Shown in pieces: positions 39,304 to 52,100 of a stretch of DNA of 64,000 nt. The stretch lies in the NCBI RefSeq assembly GCF_002005545.1, contig NZ_LBMT01000001.1, forward strand, positions 2,579 through 66,578, written 5' to 3'. Positions within the stretch are counted from its first letter, which is position 1; each line of letters opens with the position of its first letter. Made by a program: the position numbers and the translations under genes. Below the pieces are notes generated by a model that ran no database searches, was not told where the DNA came from, and saw only the letters and a list, made by a program, of their open reading frames with translations. The stretch is from Streptococcus mitis. GTDB lineage: Bacteria > Bacillota > Bacilli > Lactobacillales > Streptococcaceae.

Positions 39304-39969
39304 TCAATGATGGGAGAGGTACTTGCTCGCTTCTTTGATACTAAGTTCAGCCATTCTTTCCTTGTTTTTCTCAATGAAGCATGCTACCCAAGCTGGATTC
39401 GTTTTGGAGTAGTCTCTCAGAGCCCAGCCAATGGCTTTATTGATAAAGAATTCTGTTTGATTCAAATTATGAAACAGAATCTTTTCCAGTAATTGAACAT
39501 TGGTCTTCTCTTTTCTTAACAACTGGTGGTCAATAGCGACGCGTCTCAACCAGATATTGTCTGACAGGCTCCATTGGAGGATTATTTTTTCCAGTTCCTG
39601 CTTCTCATACACCAAACTCCCTACTACTCGATCTAGGATATCTACCGTATCCCACCAAGACTTGGTAACAACCAACTGCTCTAGCTTAGGCAAATCGCTG
39701 TCCTTTAGATAAGACTGCATTGCTTTCAAATAATTGGCAGCCACATACTGGTATTCTCTATACTCTTTTTCCCAGCAAGTATCTACAAAATCCCAATCAA
39801 TAATCTTTGTTTTTTTCGCTTCTGGAAAGTATTTTTTATAGAGTTTATTTCTTTCTGGCGCCGCAACGCCTAGAAAGGAAAATTGATGACGCATATAGGC
39901 CTCCATAGGCCCTGCTTTTTTAGGATCTTTTGCTGCTTCTAGCTCCTCAAGTAAATCTGTTAGACTCAT
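39304..39969 (-). CDS. DNA alkylation repair (AlkD-like) protein
   Basis: The 221-residue HEAT-repeat protein matches AlkD/AlkC-type DNA glycosylases: RHQFSFLGVAAPERNKL, then WWDTVDILDR with the Trp-Asp pair, IWLRRVAIDHQL, and the FFINKAIGWALRDYSK block that holds catalytic aromatic residues. Such enzymes remove bulky or N3-alkylated purines without base flipping. The ATG directly abuts the liaR stop (TAGATG), so it is coupled to the envelope-stress operon. Confidence 0.87.
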   Translation of the reverse strand: MSLTDLLEELEAAKDPKKAGPMEAYMRHQFSFLGVAAPERNKLYKKYFPEAKKTKIIDWDFVDTCWEKEYREYQYVAANYLKAMQSYLKDSDLPKLEQLVVTKSWWDTVDILDRVVGSLVYEKQELEKIILQWSLSDNIWLRRVAIDHQLLRKEKTNVQLLEKILFHNLNQTEFFINKAIGWALRDYSKTNPAWVACFIEKNKERMAELSIKEASKYLSHH

Positions 39970-40602
39970 CTAAAACTCCTCATGCCCCACCAAGTGGTGC
40001 TGAAAGGCATAGACTGCAGCCTGGGTACGATCGCTGACCTCAAGTTTGGCTAGGATATTGGACACATGGGTCTTGACCGTCTTGAGAGAGATAAAAAGTT
40101 CGTCTGCGATGCGCTGATTTTCGTAGCCCTTGGCGATGAGTTGGAGAACATCTCGCTCACGCGCAGTCAAGTCCTCATGTAGTTCTATGTGATTGCGGTG
40201 GTATTCAACCTTCTTGCTGACCTCTTGCTCAATGGCCAACTCGCCAGCAGCCACCTTACGGACGGCATGAAGCAGTTCGTCTGCACTAGAAGTCTTGAGC
40301 ATATAGCCTTTGGCACCAGCATTCAAAACCGGCATGATTTTTTCATTGTCCAAGTAAGAAGTCACAATCAATATCTTGGCTTCAGGCCATTCCTTGAGGA
40401 TAGCCAAAGTTGCATCAATCCCATTCATCTCAGGCATGACAATATCCATAACAATGACATCTGGACGCAATTCCAATGCCAAGTCAATACCTTGAGACCC
40501 GTTTGCCGCCTCTCCCACAACTTCTACATCGTCTTGGAGGTCAAAGTAGCTTTTCAAGCCCAATCGAACCATTTCGTGGTCATCTACTAGTAAAATTTTC
40601 AT
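39970..40602 (-). CDS. liaR: Response regulator LiaR (TCS03)
   Basis: NarL/LuxR-type regulator of the cell-envelope stress response. The 210 residues have the receiver acidic pair DD at 7-8, phospho-acceptor Asp53 in VIVMDIVMPEMNG, Lys in AKGYMLKTS, and a C-terminal LuxR helix-turn-helix (LTARERDVLQLIAKGYEN, then LFISLKTVKTHVSNIL). The liaF-liaS-liaR order and family match the pneumococcal LiaFSR system (two-component system 03). Confidence 0.94.
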   Translation of the reverse strand: MKILLVDDHEMVRLGLKSYFDLQDDVEVVGEAANGSQGIDLALELRPDVIVMDIVMPEMNGIDATLAILKEWPEAKILIVTSYLDNEKIMPVLNAGAKGYMLKTSSADELLHAVRKVAAGELAIEQEVSKKVEYHRNHIELHEDLTARERDVLQLIAKGYENQRIADELFISLKTVKTHVSNILAKLEVSDRTQAAVYAFQHHLVGHEEF

Positions 40603-40611
40603 CTTTACTCC

Positions 40612-41610
40612 TTATAATTCCTTATCTAACAAGGGAATACGGATATCAACTGCCAGCCCTTGCTTGGGAGCTGTTAATAACTGAACCGTCCCTGCCATAT
40701 CTTCAACCCGCTCCTTGATATTGCGGAGTCCATAACTCAGGTCATCTAAACTCCCCAACTGAAAACCAATCCCATTGTCCACCACCTTCAGCTGCAATTC
40801 AACATCTGTCTGATAGAGGTAGACATCTAGGCAAGAGGCCTGGGCATGGCGGAGGGTATTGCTGATCAACTCTTGCAGGATACGGAAGATATGCTCCTCG
40901 ATTTTCTTAGGCAATTTCGTCACATTTTGCTTGAAACTAACCTTGAGATCACTCTTGTCCTCAAGCTCTTTTAAGAGGATTTGGATTCCCTCAACCAGAC
41001 TCTTTTGCTCCAGTTCAACTGGTCGCAAGTGCAGGAGCAAGACCCGCAAGTCCTTCTGGGCTGTTTCAAGGATGGCTGTGACACTCTGCAACTGGGTCTG
41101 CATCTTTTCTCTATCCAATTTCAAAGCCTGCTGACTGATACCCGATAAAATCATGTGGGCTGCAAACAACTCCTGACTGACTGTATCGTGCAAATCCCGA
41201 GCAATCCGCTTCCGTTCTTTCTCGATGATTTCCTCTTCCTGAGCAAGACTGTGATTTTCAGCCTTTTGAAGAGCTTCTGTCAAAAGGTTAAGTTTACCTG
41301 ACAAGGACTTGAAACTGGCATCTAAATCTGGATCAGCAACCTGAACCACTTCTTGTCCTGCTAATAAACGCTTGAGATTGGCCTGCATCTTTCTTAGAGA
41401 AAGCTCTTCAATACCTCGCCAAAATAGGGCTAAGAGACAGGTCATGGACATGCTGAATACCAACAACAAAAAGACAAATTTTTCTGTTTTTTCGACATCG
41501 TGCAAGAAAATAGACCAGTCAAAATCAAGAATTTCCAATAAGCTGTGGGAGAAAAATAAGACAAACAGGAAGGAGGTAATTGCAATGATTACATAAGCTT
41601 GTTTTTTCAT
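40612..41610 (-). CDS. liaS: Sensor histidine kinase LiaS
   Basis: A 332-residue intramembrane-sensing kinase with two membrane helices (about 5-25 and 45-65) and only a short extracellular loop, a coiled linker, the HisKA_3 phospho-His in RIARDLHDTVSQELFAAHM, and an ATPase with N-box LQELISNTLRHAQA and DNGIGFQ. Its ATG overlaps the liaF stop by four bases. It senses envelope damage, with LiaF as the usual inhibitor. Confidence 0.93.
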   Translation of the reverse strand: MKKQAYVIIAITSFLFVLFFSHSLLEILDFDWSIFLHDVEKTEKFVFLLLVFSMSMTCLLALFWRGIEELSLRKMQANLKRLLAGQEVVQVADPDLDASFKSLSGKLNLLTEALQKAENHSLAQEEEIIEKERKRIARDLHDTVSQELFAAHMILSGISQQALKLDREKMQTQLQSVTAILETAQKDLRVLLLHLRPVELEQKSLVEGIQILLKELEDKSDLKVSFKQNVTKLPKKIEEHIFRILQELISNTLRHAQASCLDVYLYQTDVELQLKVVDNGIGFQLGSLDDLSYGLRNIKERVEDMAGTVQLLTAPKQGLAVDIRIPLLDKEL

Positions 41611-42305
41611 CCTCTGACCACCTCCACATCCCCAATCATAGTAGTCAAGAAAATCTTGACACTCTTGTTACTCTTAAGATAGTCTCTTGTTTCTTGATGA
41701 TAGTGTTCATTACGGAGGGCTCGCTTGGGCTGGTTGAAAAAAGTCAAGTCACCATAGAGACAGTTAACGCTGAGACTGACTTCCACATCTACAGGTACGA
41801 TGATTTTGGTCGTTCCTACCATCTTTCTGAGGATAATAACATTGTCATGATTGGTTAGGATGACCCTCTCCAGATGAATGGTATCCTTGCCCATAAGACG
41901 AAAGAGATTGATATCATCAAACTGGCAAGTCTGGTAGCTTGAAAAATGATGGAGATTTCCAAACCAACGATTTTTCTCCTTCTTAACCGTCACCACCTCT
42001 TCAAAAACCAAATTGGTCTGCTCTTTTTCCTGGTTCATCATCGGATAAAGAAGAAAGAGGCTATAGATGACCGCAACAAAAATAGCTAGAATCACAAAAG
42101 GATTGAGCATGACGATGAAAAAGAAGAGAATGGTTGCCACCACCAAAAGGAGGTTATTGCCCTCTTTACCAGTGTAATAGCGAATCAAAAGCAAAAAGAG
42201 GAATAGAATCAGCAGAAAACGCGAAAAATGCTCTGAAACCATCAACATCAGAGCTCCCGTCAACAGACAGGCTTCGATAAATAAAAAGATTTTAAATTTT
42301 CTCAT
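41607..42305 (-). CDS. liaF: LiaF-like membrane regulator
   Basis: The 232 residues have several N-terminal membrane helices (about 5-25, 30-45 and 50-85) and a C-terminal beta-helix region (VSLSVNCLYGDLTFFNQP, ending FLTTMIGDVEVVRG) typical of LiaF. In Firmicutes LiaF keeps LiaS off until envelope stress. First gene of liaFSR. Confidence 0.9.
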   Translation of the reverse strand: MRKFKIFLFIEACLLTGALMLMVSEHFSRFLLILFLFLLLIRYYTGKEGNNLLLVVATILFFFIVMLNPFVILAIFVAVIYSLFLLYPMMNQEKEQTNLVFEEVVTVKKEKNRWFGNLHHFSSYQTCQFDDINLFRLMGKDTIHLERVILTNHDNVIILRKMVGTTKIIVPVDVEVSLSVNCLYGDLTFFNQPKRALRNEHYHQETRDYLKSNKSVKIFLTTMIGDVEVVRG

Positions 42306-42366
42306 AGGTTCATCCTCTCCCTTCTATTTTATCACACTTCAAAAAAGTCGCCTCGGTCTGAAGATG

Positions 42367-44369
<2,003 letters not shown>

Positions 44370-44383
<14 letters not shown>

Positions 44384-45323
44384 CTTGGCTCAAATCCTTT
44401 GTTTTTGACACAATCAAGCGATAACGTTGACCGAAGATTTCTGATAAATGCTCCAAGTCTTTCTCTTGACAGAGGACTTTGACATTGGGACCAGCATCCA
44501 TAGTAAAGTAGCAGGCTTCCCCTTGCTCACGTAGCTGGCGAACAAAGTCCATGGCTTCATAAGATGCATCGGTCAGATAAGAAAAAGCTGGTGATGCTGT
44601 TTTGGTTGTAGCGTGCATAGCAAGGGCATTTTCCTCCGTTAACTCCCCAACCTTGGCAAAATCATTCTCTTTGAGATAAAGCAGCATATCCTGATAATCC
44701 TTCTCAGACTGACGGACCCAGTCATCAAAGGTCGTCGAGGTTTCCACACAAAGTTTCATCCCGTCACGGCTAGAAATTGGTTTTTTCTTGTCCTCTAGCA
44801 CCAACATAATCATAGCTAGTTTCAGGTCTGTCTCTACCGGGTAAATCTCTCCGCTATCCTTGTCCCAGGCACCTAATGGTCCATAAAAACTCCGAGAGGA
44901 AGATCCTGAGGCAAACTTAGCCTCCTGTGCCAACTGGCTCCGAGTCAATCCAAGCTGAAAATAAGCATTACAAGCCTTGACCAAGGCAGACAAACCACTA
45001 GAACTTGAGGACAGACCCGCCGCGGTAGGCATATTGTTCTGAGTATCGATACGGACAAAGCCTTCTCCAACTGGACGGTAGCGGTCAATAATCTTACTCA
45101 TCTTGGCATGCTCAGCCTCATTTTGTAGCTTACCATTGATATAAAAGGCATCAGCTGTCGCATCCGTCGGTAGAGATGACAAAGTTGTCTCCGTATACAT
45201 ATTCTCCAAAGTCAGAGAGATACTGCTAGTAGCAGGCACCATCTCTTTTTCTTTTTTCTTTCCCCAATATTTGATAATAGCAATATTTGCGTAAGAACGT
45301 ACTGTTACAGGCTCTCTATCCAT
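44370..45323 (-). CDS. mvaD: Diphosphomevalonate decarboxylase
   Basis: Converts mevalonate diphosphate to isopentenyl diphosphate. The 317 residues start with the family signature YANIAIIKYWGKK and carry the phosphate loop PTAAGLSSSSSGLSALVKA and SGSSSRSFYGPLGAW. Overlaps mvaK1 by 19 bases. Confidence 0.96.
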
Positions 45324-46183
45324 GTCTGAACAGCTCCTTTCTCTTCTAATCTTTCTGCTAGTTCTTGTGCGTGTGTCAAATTGGCTGCCAAGGCTATGAT
45401 ACAGCCTCCAAGCCCACCACCGCTCATCTTAGCACCCAGAGCACCATGACTAAGAGCTGTTTCAACCAGATGGTCTGCCTCAGGGCTACTGACCCCAATT
45501 TCTTTTAAATGTAAATGCGCTTGACTGAGGATTTGTCCCAATCCTTCAGCATCTTTTTGTGAAATCGCATCTTCTGCCTGCTGGGTCAATTCCCCCAAGG
45601 CATGCAAAAACGGCAGGGCATCCTTGCCCTTGTTTTGAACCACTTGGATGGCTTCACGAGTGTGACCATAGACGCCCGTATCTGCAATGACCAAATAGGC
45701 AGATAGATTCATCTCAAGCTCTGTAAATCCTACGTTCTTAATAAAGCGAATAGGCTGGTCACTGAGACAGGTCTTAGCATCCAAACCACTCGGATTCATA
45801 TGGGCAATCATCTCAGCCCGATTGACCAAGATTTCTAGTACATCATGAGGCAGATCAGCCTGATAGTAGTCAAATACCGCACGAATAGCTGCTATGCTAA
45901 TAGCAGCTGACGAACCCATTCCCCGTTTTTCAGGGATAGCCGAATCAATCTCACAGCGAATGCAGGCTTCTTTGATATCCAAATACTCCAGCGAAGCATA
46001 CACCGCCATGGACAAGGTATCCTCCTCATAAAGACGCCATGGACTTTCAGCAGGAACTACCTTACAAGTCACCTCTACCTCCAAAAGAGGCAAGGAAATA
46101 GCAGGATAACCGTAAACGACTGCATGCTCCCCTATTAAAATAATCTTACTATGTGCCTGACCGACACCAAGTTTTTTTGTCAT
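45305..46183 (-). CDS. mvaK1: Mevalonate kinase
   Basis: First kinase of the pathway and, in pneumococcus, feedback-inhibited by diphosphomevalonate. The 292 residues show the N-terminal HSKIILIGEHAVVYGYPAIS, the GHMP loop PEKRGMGSSAAISIAAIR, and the C-terminal GAKMSGGGLGGCIIALA. First gene of mvaK1-mvaD-mvaK2-fni. A TATAAT-like -10 near 46253 gives it a start separate from the upstream choline-binding protein gene. Confidence 0.96.
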   Translation of the reverse strand: MTKKLGVGQAHSKIILIGEHAVVYGYPAISLPLLEVEVTCKVVPAESPWRLYEEDTLSMAVYASLEYLDIKEACIRCEIDSAIPEKRGMGSSAAISIAAIRAVFDYYQADLPHDVLEILVNRAEMIAHMNPSGLDAKTCLSDQPIRFIKNVGFTELEMNLSAYLVIADTGVYGHTREAIQVVQNKGKDALPFLHALGELTQQAEDAISQKDAEGLGQILSQAHLHLKEIGVSSPEADHLVETALSHGALGAKMSGGGLGGCIIALAANLTHAQELAERLEEKGAVQTWIESL

Positions 46184-46266
46184 TTTTTCCTTTTGCTAGA
46201 CGAAAAAGCCGTCCCATTTTTCATACAAGTATTTATTCTTTCCTATCTATTTTATTATATTTTCAC

Positions 46267-46300
46267 AAAAAAAGCGATTGTTTCCTTCACAATCGCCTCT
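46267..46300 (-). terminator. Terminator of the choline-binding protein gene
   Basis: Minus-strand GGCGATTGT-gaagga-AACAATCGCTTTTTTT hairpin with a seven-T tail, directly after the stop. Confidence 0.85.
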
Positions 46301-46304
46301 TTCA

Positions 46305-47270
46305 TTATTGAACCCATTCGCCATTATAATTGACAGAATAGCCATCTACAGTGGTATTCACTGCCAAGGCACCTGAGCTATAAGCGTAGTACCATTTACT
46401 ACCGACCTGGAACCAACCAGTTGCCATAGCTCCTGATGAACGAAGATAGTACCACTTGTTACCAAGATATTGCCAGCCAGTTTGCATATCACCATTTTCA
46501 GCATCTAGATAATACCAAGTTGAGCCTTCTTGATACCAGCCAGTTGCCATTGCACCTGATGAACGGAGGTAGTACCACTTGTTACCAAGATATTGCCAAC
46601 CAGTTTGCATAATACCATTTGTTGGATCTAGATAATACCATGGAGCAGCTTTTAGCTTATCTTCATCATATGTAAGAGGAAAATCCTTAACCCAACCACG
46701 TGCTAGCTCCCCAACAGTCAATCTGTTGATGCGAGAATCAAAGCCACCATCCTTCAGTAAATAATACCAGTGCCCCTCATCATAAATCCAACCAGTTTTT
46801 AAGGTGTGATAACTACGCTGATCTTCAAAATAATAGACTCGTTTCTCTGCTGGACTATCATATTGTTCCCCATGATGTTTGTTGGTATTTGTAGCAGTTT
46901 TTGCTTCTAAAACTTGCTTACCAACAAATTCTTGTAGTACCCCATCTTGACCAAAGTAAAACCAATCTGGTCTAAAAGCAATATCTTGCCTTAGAGAAGA
47001 ACCAATCGTAACCCCTTCGTGTGGAGCAGGTATATATTGCCAGCCGACAACCATCTCTCCAGATAAAGAATCAAAATAATAGTATTTTCCATCAATCACT
47101 CGCCAGTAGGTTTCTTTGAGTTCCCCCTTCTTGTAGTAGGTTCTACCATTTTCTTGGACAAATTGCCAACCTTCTGAATCAGCATCATCCGCCAATACTG
47201 CACTTGTCGCTAGCAAACCAAAGAAAAAGACTGCTAATGCGATTTGCATCAATTTTTTTATTATTTTCAT
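46305..47270 (-). CDS. Choline-binding surface protein (CbpF/CbpJ-like)
   Basis: Secreted protein held on phosphocholine of teichoic acids. The 321 residues begin with a signal peptide (KLMQIALAVFFFGLLATSAVLA, cut near 28). Choline-binding repeats start immediately and make up nearly all of the protein. Clear copies are GWQYLGNKWYYLRSSGAMAT (twice), GWYQEGSTWYYLDAENGDMQ and GWFQVGSKWYYAYSSGALAV; degenerate repeats fill the N-terminal half. There is no separate enzymatic domain, as in CbpF, which modulates LytC in pneumococcus. The exact paralogue cannot be named. Confidence 0.9.
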   Translation of the reverse strand: MKIIKKLMQIALAVFFFGLLATSAVLADDADSEGWQFVQENGRTYYKKGELKETYWRVIDGKYYYFDSLSGEMVVGWQYIPAPHEGVTIGSSLRQDIAFRPDWFYFGQDGVLQEFVGKQVLEAKTATNTNKHHGEQYDSPAEKRVYYFEDQRSYHTLKTGWIYDEGHWYYLLKDGGFDSRINRLTVGELARGWVKDFPLTYDEDKLKAAPWYYLDPTNGIMQTGWQYLGNKWYYLRSSGAMATGWYQEGSTWYYLDAENGDMQTGWQYLGNKWYYLRSSGAMATGWFQVGSKWYYAYSSGALAVNTTVDGYSVNYNGEWVQ

Positions 47271-47291
47271 TAGACTTATCCTCCTGCAAGG

Positions 47292-47320
47292 ATTCTAGCA
47301 AAAATTAAATTGTATGTCAA
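47292..47320 (-). promoter_or_regulatory. Promoter of the choline-binding protein gene
   Basis: TTGACA (47315-47320), 17-nt spacer, TAGAAT (47292-47297) on the minus strand; AGGAGG precedes the ATG. Confidence 0.75.
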
Positions 47321-47372
47321 TATTACGGCTTTAAAATCATATAATAATGAACTATCATTTGATTCACTAGTA

Positions 47373-47408
47373 AAATCTCCTAGCAGGCTTCCCTGCTAGG
47401 AGATTTTC
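47373..47408 (-). terminator. Terminator of the giant LPXTG protein gene
   Basis: AATCTCCTAGCAGG-gaag-CCTGCTAGGAGATTTTA inverted repeat, about 70 nt after the stop at 47479. Confidence 0.8.
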
Positions 47409-47478
47409 TTATGAGAGATACTTGTCTAAGCTTTGAAAATCGGATTTATCATCTGATAATTATCAAACAATCTACCAA

Positions 47479-48864
47479 TTAAGCTTCTTCGTCTTCTTTA
47501 CGACGACCTGCAAGACCAAGACCAAGTAATGCACTTGCGGCAGCTGCTACCATAGCTACAGTAGAATCTGCTGTACCTGTATTTGGCAATTCTTTAGCTG
47601 CTTTACGCGCATTTGCTTGTGCTGATGCTGTTTGACCAGCATTAGCTGCTGCTTGAGCAGTAGCTGGAGTTGCATGATCAGTTGATGGAGAAACTTTCGC
47701 CATGAAGTCTTCGATACGTTTAACCATTGCATCCACTTCTGCTTGACTTGCGACTGCATTGGCAAATACTTTCTTAGCATCTGCTAATAAGTCATTCGCT
47801 TCTTTTGCAGTTTCTGCATCAAGCTTAGCTGATTCTTTAATGATCAATTCATCTAATTGATGGATAGCACCTTCTAACTTAGCTTTATTCACTTTTGCAT
47901 CAGTGTTATTAGCTGCGTTATTGTCAGAAGTTCCGTTACCGTTACCACTGTTATTGCCTCCACCATTTGATGGTACATATGGACGTTGTTTAAAGATATC
48001 TTCAGCTGACTTAGTTAAGTCTGCTGCTGGAATCACTGCTGTGTTTCCTGCTGGCGTTGTCACTGTTGCGTTTCCTTTATCATCTACTACTACAGTCGCA
48101 CCTGGATTTACAGCTTTAACTTTGTCTTCGATGGCTTTCTTCTCAGCATCTGTAAGTTTATCTGGGTTCGCTACCACAGTCTTATCTGCTGGTTTAACTA
48201 CATCGTTACCTGCATTTGGCTTAGCTGCGTCTTCTGATGACTTAGTTAAGTCTGCTGCTGGAATCACTGCTGTATTTCCTGCTGGTGTTGTCACTGTAGT
48301 GTTTCCTTTATCGTCTACTACTACAGTCGCACCTGGATTCACTGCTTTAACTTTGTCTTCGATGGCTTTCTTCTCAGCACCTGTAAGTTTATCTGGGTTC
48401 GCTACCACAGTCTTATCTGCTGGTTTAACTACATCGTTACCTGCATTTGGCTTAGCTGCGTCTTCTGATGACTTAGTTAAGTCTGCTGCTGGAATCACTG
48501 CTGTGTTTCCTGCTGGCGTTGTCACTGTAACGTTTCCTTTATCGTCTACTACTACAGTCGCACCTGGATTTACAGCTTTAACTTTGTCTTCGATGGCTTT
48601 CTTCTCAGCATCTGTAAGTTTATCTGGGTTCGCTACCACAGTCTTATCTGCTGGTTTAACCACATCGTTACCTGCATTTGGCTTAGCTGCATCTTCAGCT
48701 GACTTAGTTAAGTCTGCTGCTGGAATCACTGCTGTGTTTCCTGCTGGCGTTGTCACTGTAACGTTTCCTTTATCGTCTACCTACTACAGTCGCACCTGGA
48801 TTTACAGCTTTAACTTTGTCTTCGATGGCTTTCTTCTCAGCACCTGTAAGTTTATCTGGGTTCG
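47479..48864 (-). CDS. Giant LPXTG surface protein, C-terminal part with sortase signal
   Basis: This continues the protein encoded at 48865-55374. A one-base deletion near 48899 shifts the frame to a stop at 48865, and a one-base insertion near 48781 restores it, so the complete gene is 47479-55374 (2,632 codons including the stop). The uninterrupted frame with a possible GTG start is 47479-48756. It holds the last copies of a 77-residue repeat (NPDKLTDAEKKAIEDKVKAV type), a Gly/Asn linker (PSNGGGNNSGNGNGTSDN), a helical pair-of-repeats module (KLEGAIHQLDELIIKESAKL), and the anchor: LPNTG, a hydrophobic segment, and RRKEDEEA. Sortase A would attach it to the wall. Confidence 0.88.
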
Positions 48865-49139
48865 CTACCACAGTCTTATCTGCTGGTTTAACCACATCGT
48901 ACCTGCATTTGGCTTAGCTGCGTCTTCTGATGACTTAGTTAAGTCTGCTGCTGGAATCACTGCTGTGTTTCCTGCTGGCGTTGTCACTGTAACGTTTCCT
49001 TTATCGTCTACTACTACAGTCGCACCTGGATTTACAGCTTTAACTTTGTCTTCGATGGCTTTCTTCTCAGCATCTGTAAGTTTATCTGGGTTCGCTACCA
49101 CAGTCTTATCTGCTGGTTTAACCACATCGTTACCTGCAT
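47985..49139 (-). repeat. Five 231-bp (77-residue) repeats, array D of the giant surface protein
   Basis: Copies of a fixed landmark (CTTAGTTAAG on plus) fall at 48010, 48241, 48472, 48703 and 48934, exactly 231 bp apart and nearly identical in DNA. Each encodes an ANPDKLTDAEKKAIEDKV helix followed by a beta pair GATVVVDDKGN and TPAGNTAVIPA. The two single-base indels that split the gene both lie inside this array. Confidence 0.92.
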
Positions 49140-52100
49140 TATCTGATGATTTCTTAACTGTATCAGCTGATGGAATAACGGCTGTTGTACCATCTGGGTA
49201 AGTGACTGTTGTTGTACCATCTTGGCCAACTTTAACATCTGTTACTGTTGGGTTTGATTTCTTAACTTCATCTGCTACCTTAGCTTTTTCTGCTTCAGTC
49301 AAGTTACTTGGATCTACAACTGGTGTTACCGCTGGATCCTTAACTGCATTATCTGATGATTTCTTAACTGTATCACCTGATGGAATAACGGCTGTTGTGC
49401 CATCTGGGTAAGTGACTGTTGTTGTACCATCTTGGCCAACTTTAACATCTGTTACTGTTGGGTTTGATTTCTTAACTTCATCTGCTACCTTAGCTTTTTC
49501 TGCTTCAGTCAAGTTGCTTGGATCTACAACTGGTGTTACCGCTGGATCCTTAACTGCATTATCTGATGATTTCTTAACTGCCTTACCTGCTGGGATAACT
49601 GCTGTTGTGCCATCTGGGTAAGTGACAGTTGTCGTACCATCTTGGCCAACTTTAACATCTGTTACTGTTGGGTTTGATTTCTTAACTTCGTCTGCTACCT
49701 TAGCTTTTTCTGCTTCAGTCAAGTTACTTGGATCTACAACTGGTGTTACCGCTGGATCCTTAACTGCATTATCTGATGATTTCTTAACTGCCTTACCTGC
49801 TGGGATAACTGCTGTTGTGCCATCTGGGTAAGTGACAGTTGTCGTACCATCTTGGCCAACTTTAACATCTGTTACTGTTGGGTTTGATTTCTTAACTTCG
49901 TCTGCTACCTTAGCTTTTTCTGCTTCAGTCAAGTTACTTGGATCTACAACTGGTGTTACCGCTGGATCCTTAACCGCGTTATCTGATGATTTCTTAACTG
50001 TATCACCTGATGGAATAACGGCTGTGCTACCATCTGGGAAGGTTACAGTTGTCGTACCATCTTGGCCCACTTTAACATCTGTTACTGTTGGGTTTGATTT
50101 CTTAACTTCGTCTGCTACCTTAGCTTTTTCTGCTTCAGTCAAGTTACTTGGATCTACAACTGGTGTTACCGCTGGTTTAGCTGGAGCTGTGGTATCCTTA
50201 GTTGCGGTTGCTGGAACACTTGGTTCTGATACATTACCTGCTGGATCTGTTGCTTTCGCTGTTACGTCTCCTGCTGGAAGCTCTCTCGTTGGTGTGATTG
50301 TAGCTTTTCCGTTTTCGTCTGCTACGCCTTCACCAAGCTTGTGACCATCTTTATCAAATAGCTCAACTTTAGATCCTGGTTCTGCACTTACTTCAACTGG
50401 TGTCTTAGTTCCTGCTTTATCTGTTAGATCTGTCTTAACTTCTGGTTTAGCTGGAGCTGTGGTATCCTTAGTTGCGGTTGCTGGAACACTTGGTTCTGAC
50501 ACATTTCCTGCTGGATCTGTTGCTTTCGCTGTTACGTCTCCTGCTGGAAGCTCTCTCGTTGGTGTGATTGTAGCTTTTCCGTTTTCGTCTGCTACGCCTT
50601 CACCAAGCTTGTGACCATCTTTATCAAATAGCTCAACTTTAGATCCTGGTTCTGCACTTACTTCAACTGGTGTCTTAGTTCCTGCTTTATCTGTTAGATC
50701 TGTCTTAACTTCTGGTTTAGCTGGAGCTGTGGTATCCTTAGTTGCGGTTGCTGGAACACTTGGTTCTGACACATTTCCTGCTGGATCTGTTGCTTTCGCT
50801 GTTACGTCTCCTGCTGGAAGCTCTTTCGTTGGTGTGATTGTAGCTTTTCCGTTTTCGTCTGCTACGCCTTCACCAAGCTTGTTGCCGTCTTTATCGAACA
50901 ACTCAACCTTAGATCCTGGTTCTGCTGTCACTTCAACTGGTGTCTTAGTGCCGGCTTTATCTGTTAGATCTGTTTTGATTTCTGGTTTAGCTGGAGCTTT
51001 TGTATCTGCTGTTGCTTTTTCTGGTGTGCTTGGCTCTGACACATTTCCGGCTGGATCTGTTGCTTTCGCTGTTACGTCTCCTGCTGGAAGCTCTTTCGTT
51101 GGTGTGATTGTAGCTTTTCCGTTTTCGTCTGCTACGCCTTCACCAAGCTTGTTGCCGTCTTTATCGAACAACTCAACCTTAGATCCTGGTTCTGCTGTCA
51201 CTTTAACTGGTGTCTTAGTGCCGGCTTTACCTGTTAGATCTGTTTCTACAACTGGTTTAGCTGGAGCTTCTGTATCTTTGGTTACAAATTCTGACAATGG
51301 TTTTTTATCTGTAGAACCATCTGTATATGTTACTACAAGATTTCCATCAGCATCTTTTGTTAATGACTTGATCTTAGCATCTTTATCTGTAACTGGAGCA
51401 TCTTTTGAGATATTCGCATCGTCGTTATCTTTCTTGTACTCAAGTTGCAGTTTTTCTTTGATTTTAGCTAAATCAGCTTCTGTTACGTTTGCTGGATCTG
51501 CTACGGCAACTTTTTCTGTTGGTGCCTTGATATCGTACTTATCTGTTTGAGATTTAACAACAAATTGAACGTATCCTGGTTTTTGTTGACGTACTGCATC
51601 ATCAGTTGAAGCATTATAGTCTGCAGATATGTTTGACTTGATATCTTCATTATCTTTAGCTTCAATGAAACTTGTCCATTGGTTTGGAGCTTTAAGAGTA
51701 GTTACACCAGTCATCTTGATTGTTGCTGTTCTTTTATCTTTAGATACTGTTCCTTCTCCGTTTGTAACAGCACCATTATCAATCTTACCTACTGTAAATC
51801 CATACTGTGTAGCGTTATCATTTGTAACACCACCTGGTCCACGTAAGTACAAGTCTTTAACTGTCGTTTCATCTTTACCTGTGAATGTTAGGTCAGTATT
51901 CTCACCAGTGTAAACATAGATTTGACGTTTGTCTGCATTTGAGTATGGAACTTCTACTGTTGGTGCTACTCCGACAAACTCTGATAATGGTTTTGTGTCT
52001 TTTGATCCATCTGTGTATGTTACTACAAGATTTCCTTTATCATCTTTTGTTACTGAAGCAATTTTAGCATCTTTATCTGTAACTTGAGCATTTTTTGAGA

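Noticed and set aside
47903-50344. Long plus-strand ORFs (up to 432 residues) opposite the giant surface protein
   Set aside because: They are antisense reading frames with the same 210- and 231-bp periodicity as the repeats, low-complexity Ser/Val/Leu composition, and no ribosome sites. They are a by-product of codon use in the repeat arrays.
50729-51550. A 273-residue plus-strand ORF opposite the Ig-like repeats
   Set aside because: It is the mirror of the 270-bp repeat units, with no start signal and no family resemblance.
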